Origin: Aromatoleum toluolicum
GTDB lineage: Bacteria > Pseudomonadota > Gammaproteobacteria > Burkholderiales > Rhodocyclaceae
Reading direction: 5' to 3'
DNA length: 64,000 nucleotides
Assembly: GCF_012911005.2 (NCBI RefSeq)
Contig: NZ_WTVS01000003.1
Coordinates: 1-64,000, forward strand
The notes below the pieces were generated by a model. It searched no databases. It saw only the letters and a program-made list of their open reading frames with translations, and had not been told where the DNA came from. Shown piece by piece: positions 1 through 13,286 of the stretch. The stretch's first letter is position 1. Every line of letters begins with the position of its first letter. The translations under genes and the position numbers were made by a program.

Positions 1-1
1 G

Positions 2-64
2 GTGGGGACGTCGGCGGAGCTGGATGCCGACCGCACCGTGTGGCACCGCTACCTGGGGGTGTGA
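2..64 (+). CDS. C-terminal end of an unidentified protein (partial, 5' cut off)
   Basis: An open frame enters from the left edge and ends at TGA 62-64, giving 20 residues ending in TVWHRYLGV. The codons are GC-rich like the rest of the window, and the stop is followed directly by paired inverted repeats of the kind found after genes. The fragment is too short to name. The acidic stretch followed by an aromatic, basic tail is compatible with many small enzymes. That this is a real gene end is an inference from composition and context. Confidence 0.45.
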   Translation: MGTSAELDADRTVWHRYLGV

Positions 65-71
65 TTCGCAG

Positions 72-98
72 GGCGGGCGGAGCGCAGCGCATCCCGCC
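72..98. repeat. Extragenic inverted repeat, copy 1
   Basis: GGCGGGCGG and ATCCCGCC arms flank a GC-rich centre. A second copy of the same design lies in opposite orientation at 132-161. The pair sits between the end of the left-edge gene and the end of fghA, so it may act as a terminator or be a dispersed extragenic repeat unit. Confidence 0.55.
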
Positions 99-131
99 AA
101 ACGACCTTCGTGTCAGGTAATACGCGGTGCT

Positions 132-161
132 GGCGGGATACGCCTTCGGCTGCTCCCGCCC
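132..161. repeat. Extragenic inverted repeat, copy 2 (bidirectional terminator candidate)
   Basis: GGCGGGATACGCC and GGCTGCTCCCGCC form a stem around TTC. On the minus strand it resembles copy 1 at 72-98. It lies 16 bases beyond the fghA stop codon, between two convergent genes, which is where a shared terminator would be expected. No U-tract is present. Confidence 0.55.
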
Positions 162-177
162 TAGGTTCGGACTCCCG

Positions 178-1023
178 CTAACCGCCGAGCGCCGCCGCAT
201 GGTGGCGCAGATGATCCTCGATGAAGCTCGCGATGAAGTAGTAGCTGTGGTCGTAGCCCGGCTGCAGCCGCAGCGTCAGCGGGTGGCCGGCGGCGCGGGC
301 GGCAGCTTCGAGCGCTTCCGGCTTGAGCTGGGTGGCGAGGAAATCGTCGCGGTCGCCCTGATCGACGAGGATGGGTAGCTTCTCGGCGGCGTCGGCGATC
401 AGCACGCTCGCGTCCCATTCGCGCCAGCGGGCGCGCTCCTCGCCGAGGTAGTGCGCGAAGGCCTTTTCGCCCCACGGGCAGTTCATCGGGTTGGAGATCG
501 GCGCGAACGCCGACAGCGAGCGGTAGCGGCCGGGGTTGCGCAGCGCGCAGACGAGCGCGCCGTGCCCGCCCATCGAATGCCCGCTGATGCCGCGCGCATC
601 CGACACGGGGAAATTCGCCTCGACAAGCGCCGGCAGTTCCTCGACGACATAGTCGTGCATGCGATAGTGGCGCGCCCACGGCGCTTGTGTCGCGTTGACG
701 TAGAAGCCCGCACCGTGGCCGAAGTCCCACGCGCCGTCGGGATCGCCCGGAACGTCGGGCCCGCGCGGGCTGGTGTCGGGCGCGACGAGGACCAGCCCCA
801 GTTCGGCCGCGACGCGTTGCGCGCCGGCCTTCTGCATGAAGTTCTCGTCCGTGCAGGTCAGCCCCGACAGCCAGTACAGCACCGGCAGCCTGCCGCCGAG
901 TTCGGCCTGCGGCGGCAGGTAGACCGCGAAAGTCATGTCGCAGTCGAGCGTGCGCGAACGGTGGCGGTAGCGCTTGAGCCAGCCGCCGAAGCTCTTCTGG
1001 CACGAGAGGTTCTCGAGGGTCAC
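178..1023 (-). CDS. fghA: S-formylglutathione hydrolase
   Basis: The 281-residue product is predicted to hydrolyse S-formylglutathione to formate and glutathione in the cytoplasm, the second step of glutathione-dependent formaldehyde oxidation. It is an esterase-D family alpha/beta hydrolase. The nucleophile elbow [10 protein letters not shown], the preceding [13 protein letters not shown] loop and the C-terminal YDHSYYFI with the catalytic His are all visible, and the length is normal. The start is a GTG at 1021-1023, chosen because GGGAGGAG stands at the right distance upstream and the N-terminus TLENLS is typical. It lies 23 bases behind the class III alcohol dehydrogenase gene on the same strand, so the two probably form one operon. 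The longer frame upstream of the GTG has no family similarity. Confidence 0.95.
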   Translation of the reverse strand: MTLENLSCQKSFGGWLKRYRHRSRTLDCDMTFAVYLPPQAELGGRLPVLYWLSGLTCTDENFMQKAGAQRVAAELGLVLVAPDTSPRGPDVPGDPDGAWDFGHGAGFYVNATQAPWARHYRMHDYVVEELPALVEANFPVSDARGISGHSMGGHGALVCALRNPGRYRSLSAFAPISNPMNCPWGEKAFAHYLGEERARWREWDASVLIADAAEKLPILVDQGDRDDFLATQLKPEALEAAARAAGHPLTLRLQPGYDHSYYFIASFIEDHLRHHAAALGG

Positions 1024-1046
1024 GACAGTTCTCCTCCCTCGCGCTA

Positions 1047-5079
<4,033 letters not shown>

Positions 5080-5137
5080 AGCGAGGTTCCGACCGCAAGG
5101 CCCGTCGCGGCGCGTACGGGCCGGGTCTTCCCCCTTT

Positions 5138-5785
5138 TTAGCCTCTGGTCGCGAGTCCTGCCGTAACGGCGTCGCTCGCCGGCAGCTCGCGCACGCTGCG
5201 GCAGTCGGTCGCGCGGATCTGCTGCAGCATGTAGTCGGCGGTCAGGCCGGGCAGCATCGCGCGCAGGTAGCGCGCCAGGTTGAGCATCTGGCGATTGTCG
5301 AGTTCGGTCTCGCAGCTCGCGCGGCCGAAGTCCTCGTCGGGCGGGATCTGCGTGAAGCCGAGCCGCGCGCTGGGGGCGATCTCGCGTTGGGTCCCTGCGG
5401 AAAACACCAGCAGGCACGGGGTGCGGCAGGTGCTGCCGGCGGCGATGCGGGTGTCGAAGCCGCGGTTGCGCAGCATCGAGCCGACCGTGATCGCGGCGCC
5501 GACGCTGCCATCGCCGAGATCGAGGACCACGGTCTTGCCCCTGCACGAACGCTTCGCGAGCGCGTCGCTCGCCAGTCTCAGCGCGGATACGGCGGCTGGC
5601 GTCAGCGTGCCGCGCAGCGCGAGTTCGCAGTCCGCGCCACGTTGCGTGGCCGCCACGTCGCCGCCCTGGTAGGGGAAATGTTCCGCCTTGGCGTCGCGTT
5701 CGACGGTCGGGGCGACGCCACAGGCGGCGACGACCAGGCCGGTCGCGACTGAGGCAAGGAGATGCCAGGGGAAGCGGATGCGCAT
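5138..5785 (-). CDS. Putative lipoprotein with ClpP/crotonase-like fold (COG3904-type)
   Basis: The 215-residue protein starts at ATG 5783-5785 behind AGGAGAG. It has a lipoprotein signal (MRIRFPWHLLASVATG, lipobox VVAAC), so it is expected to be anchored in the envelope. The middle part (DLGDGSVGAAITVGSMLRN, then STCRTPCLLVFSAGTQRE and SARLGF) follows the pattern of predicted periplasmic ClpP-like proteins: a GG-type loop, a Cys-rich turn where a serine nucleophile often sits, and a LGF strand. A clear Ser-His-Asp triad is not evident, so peptidase activity is doubtful. It is 58 bases from the next gene on the same strand. An in-frame extension upstream to 5881 lacks a signal peptide and was rejected. 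Confidence 0.7.
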   Translation of the reverse strand: MRIRFPWHLLASVATGLVVAACGVAPTVERDAKAEHFPYQGGDVAATQRGADCELALRGTLTPAAVSALRLASDALAKRSCRGKTVVLDLGDGSVGAAITVGSMLRNRGFDTRIAAGSTCRTPCLLVFSAGTQREIAPSARLGFTQIPPDEDFGRASCETELDNRQMLNLARYLRAMLPGLTADYMLQQIRATDCRSVRELPASDAVTAGLATRG

Positions 5786-5949
5786 GGGTCTCTCTCCTGA
5801 TGGTCTGCGGCAAACCGCACGGTGGCCTGCGGCTGGATTCGCGGCCGATATTAGCGCAGCGCGAACGTCCGCTCTCCGCAACTTACTAAAATATCATGGC
5901 AGGGGCGCCCGCCCGGAACGGTGCGGCGCATGATCGGGAGGGTAGCGGA

Positions 5950-6375
5950 ATGGCGTGGAGCACCTTCGAGCACGAAGCCGACGTCGGCGTGTGCGGTACG
6001 GGCGATACGCTCGCCGAGGCCTTCGCCGGTGCGGCGACGGCGATGACCGCGGTGATCTGCGATCCGGCCGCCGTCGCGCCGCGCGATCCGGTCGGCATCG
6101 CCTGCGCGGCGCCCGATCGCGAGCTCCTGCTGGTCGATTGGCTCAGCGCGCTGGTGTTCAACATGGCCACACGCCACATGCTGTTCTCGCGCTTCGAGCT
6201 GACAGTCGAGTCGGATGCGGGCGGTTGCCGCCTCGCAGCGACGGCCTGGGGCGAGCCGGTGGAGGTCGCCCGCCACCAGCCGGCGGCCGAGGTGAAGGGG
6301 GCATCCTTCTGCGAACTGCGGGTCGAGCGCGGTACCGACGGCGTCTGGATCGCACAGTGTGTGGTCGATGTGTGA
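5950..6375 (+). CDS. Archease (RtcB activator)
   Basis: The 141-residue protein belongs to the archease family, which helps the RNA ligase RtcB form its guanylylated intermediate and turn over. Typical features are the start WSTFEHEADVGV, the Asp/Glu-containing AFAGAATAMTAVICDP helix, the ELLLVDWLSALVF segment, and the KGASFCELRVE strand near the end. The start ATG 5950 has GGGAGG upstream and matches the family N-terminus; an earlier ATG at 5896 adds unrelated residues. rtcB follows 196 bases downstream on the same strand. The pair is probably co-transcribed, which supports both calls. Confidence 0.9.
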   Translation: MAWSTFEHEADVGVCGTGDTLAEAFAGAATAMTAVICDPAAVAPRDPVGIACAAPDRELLLVDWLSALVFNMATRHMLFSRFELTVESDAGGCRLAATAWGEPVEVARHQPAAEVKGASFCELRVERGTDGVWIAQCVVDV

Positions 6376-6571
6376 GCCATGCCGGCCGGTTTTGGCTATG
6401 CTGGACATGACAGGCGCACGCAGCGCAGCGTCGCGCCGCGCTCGGGCGCGCGATCGGGTCGCGCTGAGGTCCGGCGGGGCGGTGCGACGACGGGCCCGGT
6501 CTGGAACCGGGGGCACCGAATCGGGCAGGCGCGGCGCTTGACGGCGGCACGCGAGCGGCAGGAGGCAGACG

Positions 6572-8002
6572 ATGGAACTGCGGAAATTCCGCCAACGCGG
6601 CCCGTACGAATGGGAGCTGCCCGCCGCGGGGCGCATGCGCGTGCCCGGCGTGATATTCGCGTCGCGCGAGCTGATGGAGGCGATGGACGAGAAGGTCGCC
6701 GAACAAGTCGCGAACGTCGCGAGCCTGCCGGGCATCGTCGCGGCCTCCTATGCGATGCCCGACGCGCACTGGGGCTATGGCTTCCCGATCGGCGGGGTCG
6801 CGGCCTTCGATGCGGACGAGGGCGGCGTCGTGTCGGCGGGGGGCGTCGGCTTCGACATCTCCTGCGGTGTGCGCACGCTGCACACCGGACTCAAGCTGGC
6901 CGACCTCGAGGCGCACAAGCAACGCCTCGCCGATGTCCTCTACGCGCGCATCCCGGCCGGCGTCGGCAGCACCGGCACCCTGCGCCTGTCCGGCCCGGAG
7001 ATGGACGCGATGCTCAAGGGCGGCGCGCGTTGGGCGGTGAAGCACGGCTATGGCAGCGAGGCCGACCTCGCGCACATCGAGGAGTCGGGCTGCGTCGCCG
7101 GTGCCGATCCGCGTGCGGTATCGGACATGGCGAAGAAGCGTCAGCGCGACGAGATGGGCACGCTCGGGTCCGGCAACCACTACCTCGAAGTGCAGGTGGT
7201 CGACGAAGTGTTCGATGCGGCGGCCGCGCAGGCTTACGGACTGGCCAGGGGCGACGTCGTCGTGAGCATACACTGCGGTTCGCGCGGCCTCGGGCACCAG
7301 ATCGGCACGGACTACCTGCGCGAGATGGTGATCGCCGCGCCAGCCGCCGGCATCGCGTTGCCGGACCGCGAGCTCGCCTGCGCACCCCTGAAGTCGACGC
7401 TCGGCCAGCGCTACCTCGGCGCGATGCGCGCCGGGATCAACTGCGCGCTGGCGAACCGGCAGATCCTCACGCATCTCGCGCGCGCGGCCTTCGCGGAGGT
7501 CTTTCCGCACGTGCGCCTGGCGGTGCTGTACGACGTGTCGCACAACACCTGCAAGGAAGAGACGCACCGCGTCGGCAACGAGCGGCGGCGGCTGTTCGTG
7601 CATCGCAAGGGCGCGACGCGCGCCTTCGGACCGGGCCACCCCGAGCTGCCGCGCGAGTACCGCGACGCCGGCCAGCCGGTGCTGATCGGCGGCAGCATGG
7701 GCACGGCGTCGTGGATCCTCGCCGGCGCCGCCGGCACCGAGGAGCGGGCGTTCGGCTCGGCCTGCCACGGCGCAGGCCGCGCGATGAGCCGCAACGAGGC
7801 GCTGCGCCGCTGGCACGGCCGCAATGTCGTCGACGAACTGGCCGCGCGCGGCATCCTGATCCGCAGCCCGAGTTTTCGCGGCGTTGCCGAGGAGGCGCCG
7901 CTCGCCTACAAGGACGTCGGCGCGGTCGTCGAGGCGGCCGACCGGGCGGGGCTGGCGATCAAGGTGGCGCGGCTCGCGCCGCTGGTCTGCATCAAGGGTT
8001 GA
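6572..8002 (+). CDS. rtcB: RNA-splicing ligase RtcB
   Basis: The 476-residue protein joins RNA 2',3'-cyclic phosphate or 3'-phosphate ends to 5'-OH ends using GTP and Mn2+. Metal and active-site motifs are visible: MPDAHWGYGFPIGG, VGFDISCGVRT (metal-binding Cys), GSGNHYLEVQ, HCGSRGLGHQIGTDY, DVSHNTCKEE and, near the end, ACHGAGRAMSR with the His that becomes guanylylated. The length fits the family. It follows an archease gene, and the acyl-CoA synthetase gene begins 33 bases after its stop. No rtcR activator gene is present here, so sigma-54 control as in E. coli is not indicated. Confidence 0.95.
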   Translation: MELRKFRQRGPYEWELPAAGRMRVPGVIFASRELMEAMDEKVAEQVANVASLPGIVAASYAMPDAHWGYGFPIGGVAAFDADEGGVVSAGGVGFDISCGVRTLHTGLKLADLEAHKQRLADVLYARIPAGVGSTGTLRLSGPEMDAMLKGGARWAVKHGYGSEADLAHIEESGCVAGADPRAVSDMAKKRQRDEMGTLGSGNHYLEVQVVDEVFDAAAAQAYGLARGDVVVSIHCGSRGLGHQIGTDYLREMVIAAPAAGIALPDRELACAPLKSTLGQRYLGAMRAGINCALANRQILTHLARAAFAEVFPHVRLAVLYDVSHNTCKEETHRVGNERRRLFVHRKGATRAFGPGHPELPREYRDAGQPVLIGGSMGTASWILAGAAGTEERAFGSACHGAGRAMSRNEALRRWHGRNVVDELAARGILIRSPSFRGVAEEAPLAYKDVGAVVEAADRAGLAIKVARLAPLVCIKG

Positions 8003-8035
8003 AGAGCACATCCGTACGCAACGGAGGAGGGAGTG

Positions 8036-9814
8036 ATGGAACGAACCTCGGTCATCCGCAAGATGGCAGCGGAGCTTCGAACCCGGCCGAACCTCGTCGA
8101 TTACGAGGCGACCCGCCGCGGCTTCAACTGGGAAATCGCGCACGATGCGCTCGCGGGCCTGCCCGGCGGGGCGCTGAACATCGCCTACGAGACGGTCGTG
8201 CGCCATGCCGGCGGGCGGCTGCGCGACCATCTGGCGTTCCGCTTCCTCGGCCAGAACGGCGCGGTGCGCGACCTCAGTTACGGCGATCTCGCGGCACTCA
8301 CGGCGCGTTTCGCCAACGTGCTGCGCGGGCTCGATGTCGTGCGCGGCGAGCGCGTGTTCGTGCTCGCGGGGCGCATTCCCGAACTCTATGCCGCGGTGCT
8401 CGGCGGCCTGCGCGCCGGCTGCGCGGTATCGCCGCTGTTCTCCGCTTTCGGGCCCGAGCCGATCGCCACGCGCCTCAACCTCGGCCAGGGCGCGGTGCTG
8501 GTGACGACCGAATCGTTGTACCAGCGCAAGGTCGCCAAGATCCGCGGCGAGCTGACGACGCTGCGTCACGTGCTGCTCGTCAGCGAGGGGGGCGAGACGA
8601 GTGGCACCCCGACCGACGTTGAAGGCACGCACAACCTCGGGCGCCTGATGGCCGCGGCCTCGGACGACTTCCCGACCGTGCCGACGCGGCCCGACGAGCT
8701 TGCGCTGCTGCATTTCACGAGTGGAACCACTGGCACGCCGAAGGGCGCGATGCACGTGCATGGCGCGGTCGCGACGCACTGGGCGACCGGCCTCTACGCG
8801 CTCGACCTGCACCCGGAGGACGTGTTCTGGTGCACCGCCGACCCGGGCTGGGTCACCGGCACCTCCTACGGCATCATCGCGCCGCTGCTGCACGGCGTGA
8901 CCTCGATCGTCGACGAGGGTGACTTCGACGCCGAGCGCTGGTACCGCATCCTGAACGAGCAGAAGGTGAGCGTCTGGTACACCGCGCCGACCGCGATCCG
9001 CATGCTCATGAAGGCCGGCCCGGAACTGGCGAAGCGCTTCACGTTCCCGCAGCTGCGCTTCGTCGCGAGCGTCGGCGAGCCGCTCAACCCCGAAGCCGTG
9101 TGGTGGGGCAAGGAGGTGCTGGGCCTGCCGATCCACGACAACTGGTGGCAGACCGAGACGGGCGGGATCATGATCGCCAACGTGCCGGCGCTGGACATCA
9201 AGCCGGGCTCGATGGGCCGGCCGCTGCCGGGCGTCGAGGCCGCGATCGTGCGCGAGGGCAAGGACGGCGTCGTCGAGGTCATCGAGGAGCCTGACGTCGA
9301 GGGCGAGCTCGCGCTGCTGCGCGGGTGGCCGTCGATGCTGCGCGGCTACCTGAACAACGAGGAGCGTTACCGCAAGTGCTTCTCAGGCGTGTGGTACCTG
9401 ACCGGCGACCTCGCGCGGCGCGACGCCGACGGCTACTTCTGGTTCGTCGGGCGCAAGGACGACGTGATCAAGTCGTCCGGCCACCTGATCGGCCCCTTCG
9501 AGGTCGAGAGCGCGCTGATGGAGCACCCGGCGGTTGCCGAGGTCGGCGTGATCGGCAAGCCGGACGAGATGGTCGGCGAGGTCGTGAAGGCCTTCGTGTC
9601 GCTGAAGAAGGGCTTCGAGCCGAGCGAGGCGCTGCGCATGGAGCTCCTCGCTCACGCGCGCAAGAAGCTCGGTGCCGCCGTGGCGCCGAAGGAGATCGAC
9701 TTCGCCACGACGCTGCCGCGCACGCGCAGCGGCAAGATCATGCGCCGGCTGCTGAAGGCGCGCGAGCTGGGGCTGCCCGAAGGGGATACGTCGACGCTGG
9801 AGGCCGGCGCATGA
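8036..9814 (+). CDS. Acetyl-CoA synthetase-like AMP-forming CoA ligase
   Basis: The 592-residue ligase is predicted to convert a short carboxylic acid, most likely acetate, with ATP and CoA to the acyl-CoA. Motifs are [18 protein letters not shown] (P-loop), [28 protein letters not shown] and [10 protein letters not shown] with the acetylatable Lys. It is shorter than E. coli Acs (about 650). ATG 8036 was chosen over GTG 8033 because GGAGGAG then has a spacing of six bases. The stop overlaps the next start in ATGA. It leads an operon with 2-oxoacid dehydrogenase E1/E2 and a small ACP, so acetate activation and pyruvate oxidation may feed a common acyl pool. That role is inference. Confidence 0.88.
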   Translation: MERTSVIRKMAAELRTRPNLVDYEATRRGFNWEIAHDALAGLPGGALNIAYETVVRHAGGRLRDHLAFRFLGQNGAVRDLSYGDLAALTARFANVLRGLDVVRGERVFVLAGRIPELYAAVLGGLRAGCAVSPLFSAFGPEPIATRLNLGQGAVLVTTESLYQRKVAKIRGELTTLRHVLLVSEGGETSGTPTDVEGTHNLGRLMAAASDDFPTVPTRPDELALLHFTSGTTGTPKGAMHVHGAVATHWATGLYALDLHPEDVFWCTADPGWVTGTSYGIIAPLLHGVTSIVDEGDFDAERWYRILNEQKVSVWYTAPTAIRMLMKAGPELAKRFTFPQLRFVASVGEPLNPEAVWWGKEVLGLPIHDNWWQTETGGIMIANVPALDIKPGSMGRPLPGVEAAIVREGKDGVVEVIEEPDVEGELALLRGWPSMLRGYLNNEERYRKCFSGVWYLTGDLARRDADGYFWFVGRKDDVIKSSGHLIGPFEVESALMEHPAVAEVGVIGKPDEMVGEVVKAFVSLKKGFEPSEALRMELLAHARKKLGAAVAPKEIDFATTLPRTRSGKIMRRLLKARELGLPEGDTSTLEAGA

Positions 9815-10821
9815 ACGCCACCGCACGCAAGGCGAAGGCCGGGCATGGGATGCCCGAGCGGCCGTTCGCGCACCGTCTGCTCGCGGACATGCTGCGCATC
9901 CGCCGCATGGAGGAAAAATGCGCGGAGCTCTACGGCGCGCAGAAGATCCGCGGCTTCCTGCACCTCTACATTGGCGAGGAGGCCTGCGCGACCGGCGCGA
10001 TGCACGCCCTCGACGCGGACGACAACGTCGTCGCGACCTATCGCGAGCACGGCCATGCGCTGCTGCGCGGCGTGCCGATGGACGCGATCATGGCCGAAAT
10101 GTTCGGCAAGGCCGCCGGTTGCTCGCGCGGACGCGGCGGCTCGATGCACCTCTTCGACGTCGCGCGGCGCTTCTACGGCGGCAATGCGATCGTAGGCGGC
10201 GGCTTGCCGCTGGCGGTCGGACTCGCGTTGGCGGACCGGATGCAGGGCATACGCCGCGTGACGGCGTGCTTCTTCGGCGAGGGCGCGGTGGCCGAGGGTG
10301 CGTTCCACGAGGGCATGAACCTCGCCGCGCTGTGGCGGCTGCCGGTGCTCTTCCTGTGCGAGAACAACCTGTACGCGATGGGCACGGCGCTGGACCGTTC
10401 GGAATCGCAAACGGAGCTGTGCGTGAAGGCCGCGAGCTACAAGGTGCCGACGCTGAAGGTGGACGGCATGGACGTGCTGGCGGTGCACGAGGCGACGCGC
10501 CGCGCCGCGCAGCAGGTGCGCGAGGAGGGCGGGCCCTTCTTCGTCGAGTTCCGCACCTTCCGCTTCCGCGCGCACTCGATGTTCGACCCCGAGCTGTACC
10601 GCGACAAGGCCGAGGTCGAGGAATGGAAGAATCGCGGGCCGATCCACAGTTTTTCGGCGCAGTTGAAGGCAGCGGGCGAGCTGACCGAGGACGGTTTTCT
10701 CGAACTCGACGCGGAAGCGGAGGCGGAGGTCGCCGCAGCGGTCGCGTTCGCCGAGGCTGCGCCATGGGAGCCGGTCGAGGACTTGCTGCGTGACGTCACG
10801 ACACGGGGAGCGACGCGATGA
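9811..10821 (+). CDS. 2-oxoacid (pyruvate/acetoin-type) dehydrogenase E1 subunit alpha
   Basis: The 336-residue protein is the thiamine-diphosphate-binding alpha subunit of a pyruvate or acetoin dehydrogenase E1. It shows [20 protein letters not shown], the TPP motif region [15 protein letters not shown] and [16 protein letters not shown], and the phosphorylation-loop-like [15 protein letters not shown]. The start overlaps the preceding stop (ATGA) and the stop overlaps the next start, so translation is coupled. The closest named relatives by motif are AcoA/PdhA. Pyruvate and acetoin cannot be told apart from sequence alone. Confidence 0.92.
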   Translation: MNATARKAKAGHGMPERPFAHRLLADMLRIRRMEEKCAELYGAQKIRGFLHLYIGEEACATGAMHALDADDNVVATYREHGHALLRGVPMDAIMAEMFGKAAGCSRGRGGSMHLFDVARRFYGGNAIVGGGLPLAVGLALADRMQGIRRVTACFFGEGAVAEGAFHEGMNLAALWRLPVLFLCENNLYAMGTALDRSESQTELCVKAASYKVPTLKVDGMDVLAVHEATRRAAQQVREEGGPFFVEFRTFRFRAHSMFDPELYRDKAEVEEWKNRGPIHSFSAQLKAAGELTEDGFLELDAEAEAEVAAAVAFAEAAPWEPVEDLLRDVTTRGATR

Positions 10822-11801
10822 GGATCAGCTACCGCGAGGCGATGCGCCAGGCGCTGCACGACGCGCTCGCCAGTGACCCGCGCGTCTTCCTGATGGGCGA
10901 GGACGTGGGCCGCTACGGCGGCACCTACGCTGTGTCCAAGGGCTTCTACGACGAATTCGGACCCGAGCGCATCCGCGACACGCCGCTCTCGGAGCTGGGT
11001 TTCGTCGGCGCCGGCATCGGCGCGGCGCTGGGCGGCATGCGGCCGATCGTCGAGGTCATGACGGTGAATTTCAGCCTGCTTGCGCTCGACCAGATCGTGA
11101 ACAGCGCGGCGCTGCTGCGCCACATGTCGGGCGGCCAGGTGTCGGTGCCGCTGGTGATCCGCATGGCGACCGGCGCGGGACGCCAGCTCGCGGCGCAGCA
11201 CTCCCATAGCCTGGAGAACTGGTACGCGCACATCCCCGGCATCCGCGTGCTCGCGCCGGCGACGATCGCCGACGCGCGCGGGATGTTGGGCCCCGCGCTC
11301 GCCGATCCCGACCCGGTCGTGATCTTCGAGCATGCCCAGCTCTACAACATGGAGGACGATCTGCGAGATGAGCCAAATGAGGACTGGGCGTGCGACATCG
11401 AGCGCGCGGCGATCCGCCGGCCCGGCAGCCAGCTGAGCCTGATCACCTACGGCGGCAGCGTGCCGAAAGCGCTCGACGCCGCGGCCGAACTCGCGCGCGA
11501 CGGCATCGACGTCGAGGTCGTCGACCTGCGCGTGCTACGTCCGCTCGATACCGCGACCATCTCCGAGTCGGTGAGCCGCACGCACCGCGCGGTGATCGTC
11601 GACGAAGGCTGGCGCAGCGGCAGCCTCGCCGCGGAGGTCATCGCGCGCATCGTCGAGAACTGCTTCTACGACCTCGATGCGCCGCCCGTGCGCGTGTGCA
11701 GCGAGGAGGTTCCGATCCCCTACGCGAAGCACATGGAGGACGCCGCATTGCCGCAGCCGGCCAGGATCGTTGCGGCGGTCAGGGAGGTGCTGAATGTTTG
11801 A
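10818..11801 (+). CDS. 2-oxoacid (pyruvate/acetoin-type) dehydrogenase E1 subunit beta
   Basis: The 327-residue transketolase-like beta subunit pairs with the alpha subunit encoded just upstream (4-base overlap). Characteristic stretches are [19 protein letters not shown] with the Glu that activates thiamine diphosphate, [36 protein letters not shown], and the C-terminal [16 protein letters not shown] and VDEGWRSGS. The stop lies inside the start of the E2 gene (8-base overlap). Function is in the cytoplasmic oxidative decarboxylation of a 2-oxoacid. Confidence 0.93.
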   Translation: MRISYREAMRQALHDALASDPRVFLMGEDVGRYGGTYAVSKGFYDEFGPERIRDTPLSELGFVGAGIGAALGGMRPIVEVMTVNFSLLALDQIVNSAALLRHMSGGQVSVPLVIRMATGAGRQLAAQHSHSLENWYAHIPGIRVLAPATIADARGMLGPALADPDPVVIFEHAQLYNMEDDLRDEPNEDWACDIERAAIRRPGSQLSLITYGGSVPKALDAAAELARDGIDVEVVDLRVLRPLDTATISESVSRTHRAVIVDEGWRSGSLAAEVIARIVENCFYDLDAPPVRVCSEEVPIPYAKHMEDAALPQPARIVAAVREVLNV

Positions 11802-12966
11802 CTTCACGTTGCCCTCGCTCGGCGCCGACATGGACGAGGGCAAGCTCGTCGAGTGGAAGGTGAAACCCGGCGATGCGGTGTGCAAGGGGCAAGTCGTCGC
11901 GATCGTGGATACGTCCAAGGCGGCGGTCGACGTCGAGATCTGGCAGGACGGCGTCGTGCATGCGCTGCTGATCGAGCCGGGGGAGCGGATTCCCGTCGGC
12001 ACGGTGATGGCGACGCTGCTGGACCCCGGTGAAAAGGCGCCGCCGAAGGGGGGCGCGCGAGCGGGGAAACAAGCGGGCGAACGAGCTCCCGCAGTACACG
12101 GTGCCGCGGTCGCTGAAGGCGCGCGCCTGCGCATCTCGCCGGCCGCACGCAAGCGTGCCGAGGTGCTCGGGGTGGATGTCGCCCGGATCGAGGGCACCGG
12201 CCCGGGCGGCGCCGTGACGCTCGCCGACATCGAGGCCGCGGCGCAGCCCGGAGTGCCGAAGGCCGCCGAAGCTGCGCCGGCTGTGCACGCAGAGGCGGAC
12301 CGGAACACGGAGATGCGTCGCGCGATCGCCGCGGCGATGAGCCGCTCGAAGCGCGAGATCCCGCACTACTACCTGTCCGAGACGATCCCGATGGCGCGAG
12401 CGCAGAGGTGGCTCTCGCAGGCCAACGAGGGGCGGCCGATCACCGAGCGGCTCCTGATGGCGGTCGTGCAGTTGAAGGCGGTTGCCGCTGCACTGGCGCA
12501 GTTTCCGGACATGAACGGCTTCTTCCGCGACGGCCGCTTCGAGCCGGTGCAGGCCGCGCACATCGGTGTCGCGATCTCGCTGCGCCAGGGCGGGCTGATC
12601 GCGCCTGCGCTGCACGACGTCGGCAGCAAGCCGCTGGACCAGCTGATGCGCGAGCTCGCCGATCTCGTGAAGCGCACGCGCGCGGGCTCGCTGCGCAGCT
12701 CGGAGATGTCGGATCCGACGATCACTGTGACCAACCTCGGCGAGCAGGGCGTCGAAGCGGTGATGGGCGTGATCTACCCGCCGCAGGTCGCGCTCGTCGG
12801 CTTCGGCCGCATCGCGCCGCGCCCGTGGGTCGAGGTGGGCGCCCTGGTCGCGATGCCGACCGTCGTCGCGAGTCTCGCGGCTGATCATCGCGTCTCGGAC
12901 GGGCACCGCGGGGCGCTCTTCCTCGCCGAACTGCGCGAGCGCCTGCAGCGGCCGGAGGAGCTGTGA
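11794..12966 (+). CDS. Dihydrolipoamide acyltransferase (E2) of a 2-oxoacid dehydrogenase complex
   Basis: The 390-residue E2 has one lipoyl domain at residues 1-78 with the lipoylation site [11 protein letters not shown], an Ala/Pro/Gly linker, a peripheral subunit-binding domain at about 108-150 ([29 protein letters not shown]) and a catalytic acyltransferase domain at about 165-390 ending with [11 protein letters not shown] (the HxxxDG active-site motif). It is short for an E2, with a single lipoyl domain. No E3 (lipoamide dehydrogenase) gene is in the window, so it must come from elsewhere. A stand-alone acyl carrier protein follows. Confidence 0.92.
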   Translation: MFDFTLPSLGADMDEGKLVEWKVKPGDAVCKGQVVAIVDTSKAAVDVEIWQDGVVHALLIEPGERIPVGTVMATLLDPGEKAPPKGGARAGKQAGERAPAVHGAAVAEGARLRISPAARKRAEVLGVDVARIEGTGPGGAVTLADIEAAAQPGVPKAAEAAPAVHAEADRNTEMRRAIAAAMSRSKREIPHYYLSETIPMARAQRWLSQANEGRPITERLLMAVVQLKAVAAALAQFPDMNGFFRDGRFEPVQAAHIGVAISLRQGGLIAPALHDVGSKPLDQLMRELADLVKRTRAGSLRSSEMSDPTITVTNLGEQGVEAVMGVIYPPQVALVGFGRIAPRPWVEVGALVAMPTVVASLAADHRVSDGHRGALFLAELRERLQRPEEL

Positions 12967-13003
12967 GCGGGAAGGACGAAAGCGATAAGGGTAGAAGAAG
13001 GGG

Positions 13004-13261
13004 ATGGTGATGGGAGAGAAATATCCGGAACTGCGCGCGAACGTGATCGCGATCCTGCGCAGCATCGCGCCCGAGGTCGAGGCGGACGAGCTGCGCGACG
13101 ACCGCCCGCTGCGCCAGCAGGTCGACCTCGATTCGATGGACTGGCTCAACTTCCTGATCGGGATCAGCGAGCAGCTGAAGGTGAGCATCCCCGAGGCGGA
13201 CTATGGCCGCCTCGTGACGCTGGGGAACCTGCTCGACTACCTGCGCGCGAAGCTCAGCTAG
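13004..13261 (+). CDS. Acyl carrier protein
   Basis: The 85-residue acidic protein has the phosphopantetheine attachment motif DLDSMDWLNF at about residues 44-53 and the four-helix ACP layout. Three in-frame starts (ATG 13004, GTG 13007, ATG 13010) follow a purine-rich AGAAGAAGGGG. It lies 37 bases behind the E2 gene and is probably the last gene of the operon, because a strong stem-loop follows the stop. The motif differs from the DSLD of the fatty-acid synthase ACP, which suggests a dedicated carrier. Its acyl load is unknown. Confidence 0.88.
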   Translation: MVMGEKYPELRANVIAILRSIAPEVEADELRDDRPLRQQVDLDSMDWLNFLIGISEQLKVSIPEADYGRLVTLGNLLDYLRAKLS

Positions 13262-13266
13262 CGCCC

Positions 13267-13286
13267 CCGGGCGTTCAGACGCCCGG
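13267..13286. terminator. Bidirectional terminator-like hairpin between convergent genes
   Basis: CCGGGCGT and ACGCCCGG form a perfect 8-base-pair stem around TCAG. The stem spans the gap between the acp stop (13261) and includes the mscS stop codon (13275-13277). The position between convergent genes supports a shared terminator. There is no long U-tract on either strand. Confidence 0.65.

Noticed and set aside
6158-9136. A 992-codon minus-strand frame across rtcB and the CoA synthetase gene
   Set aside because: It is antisense to two well supported genes and has no motifs.
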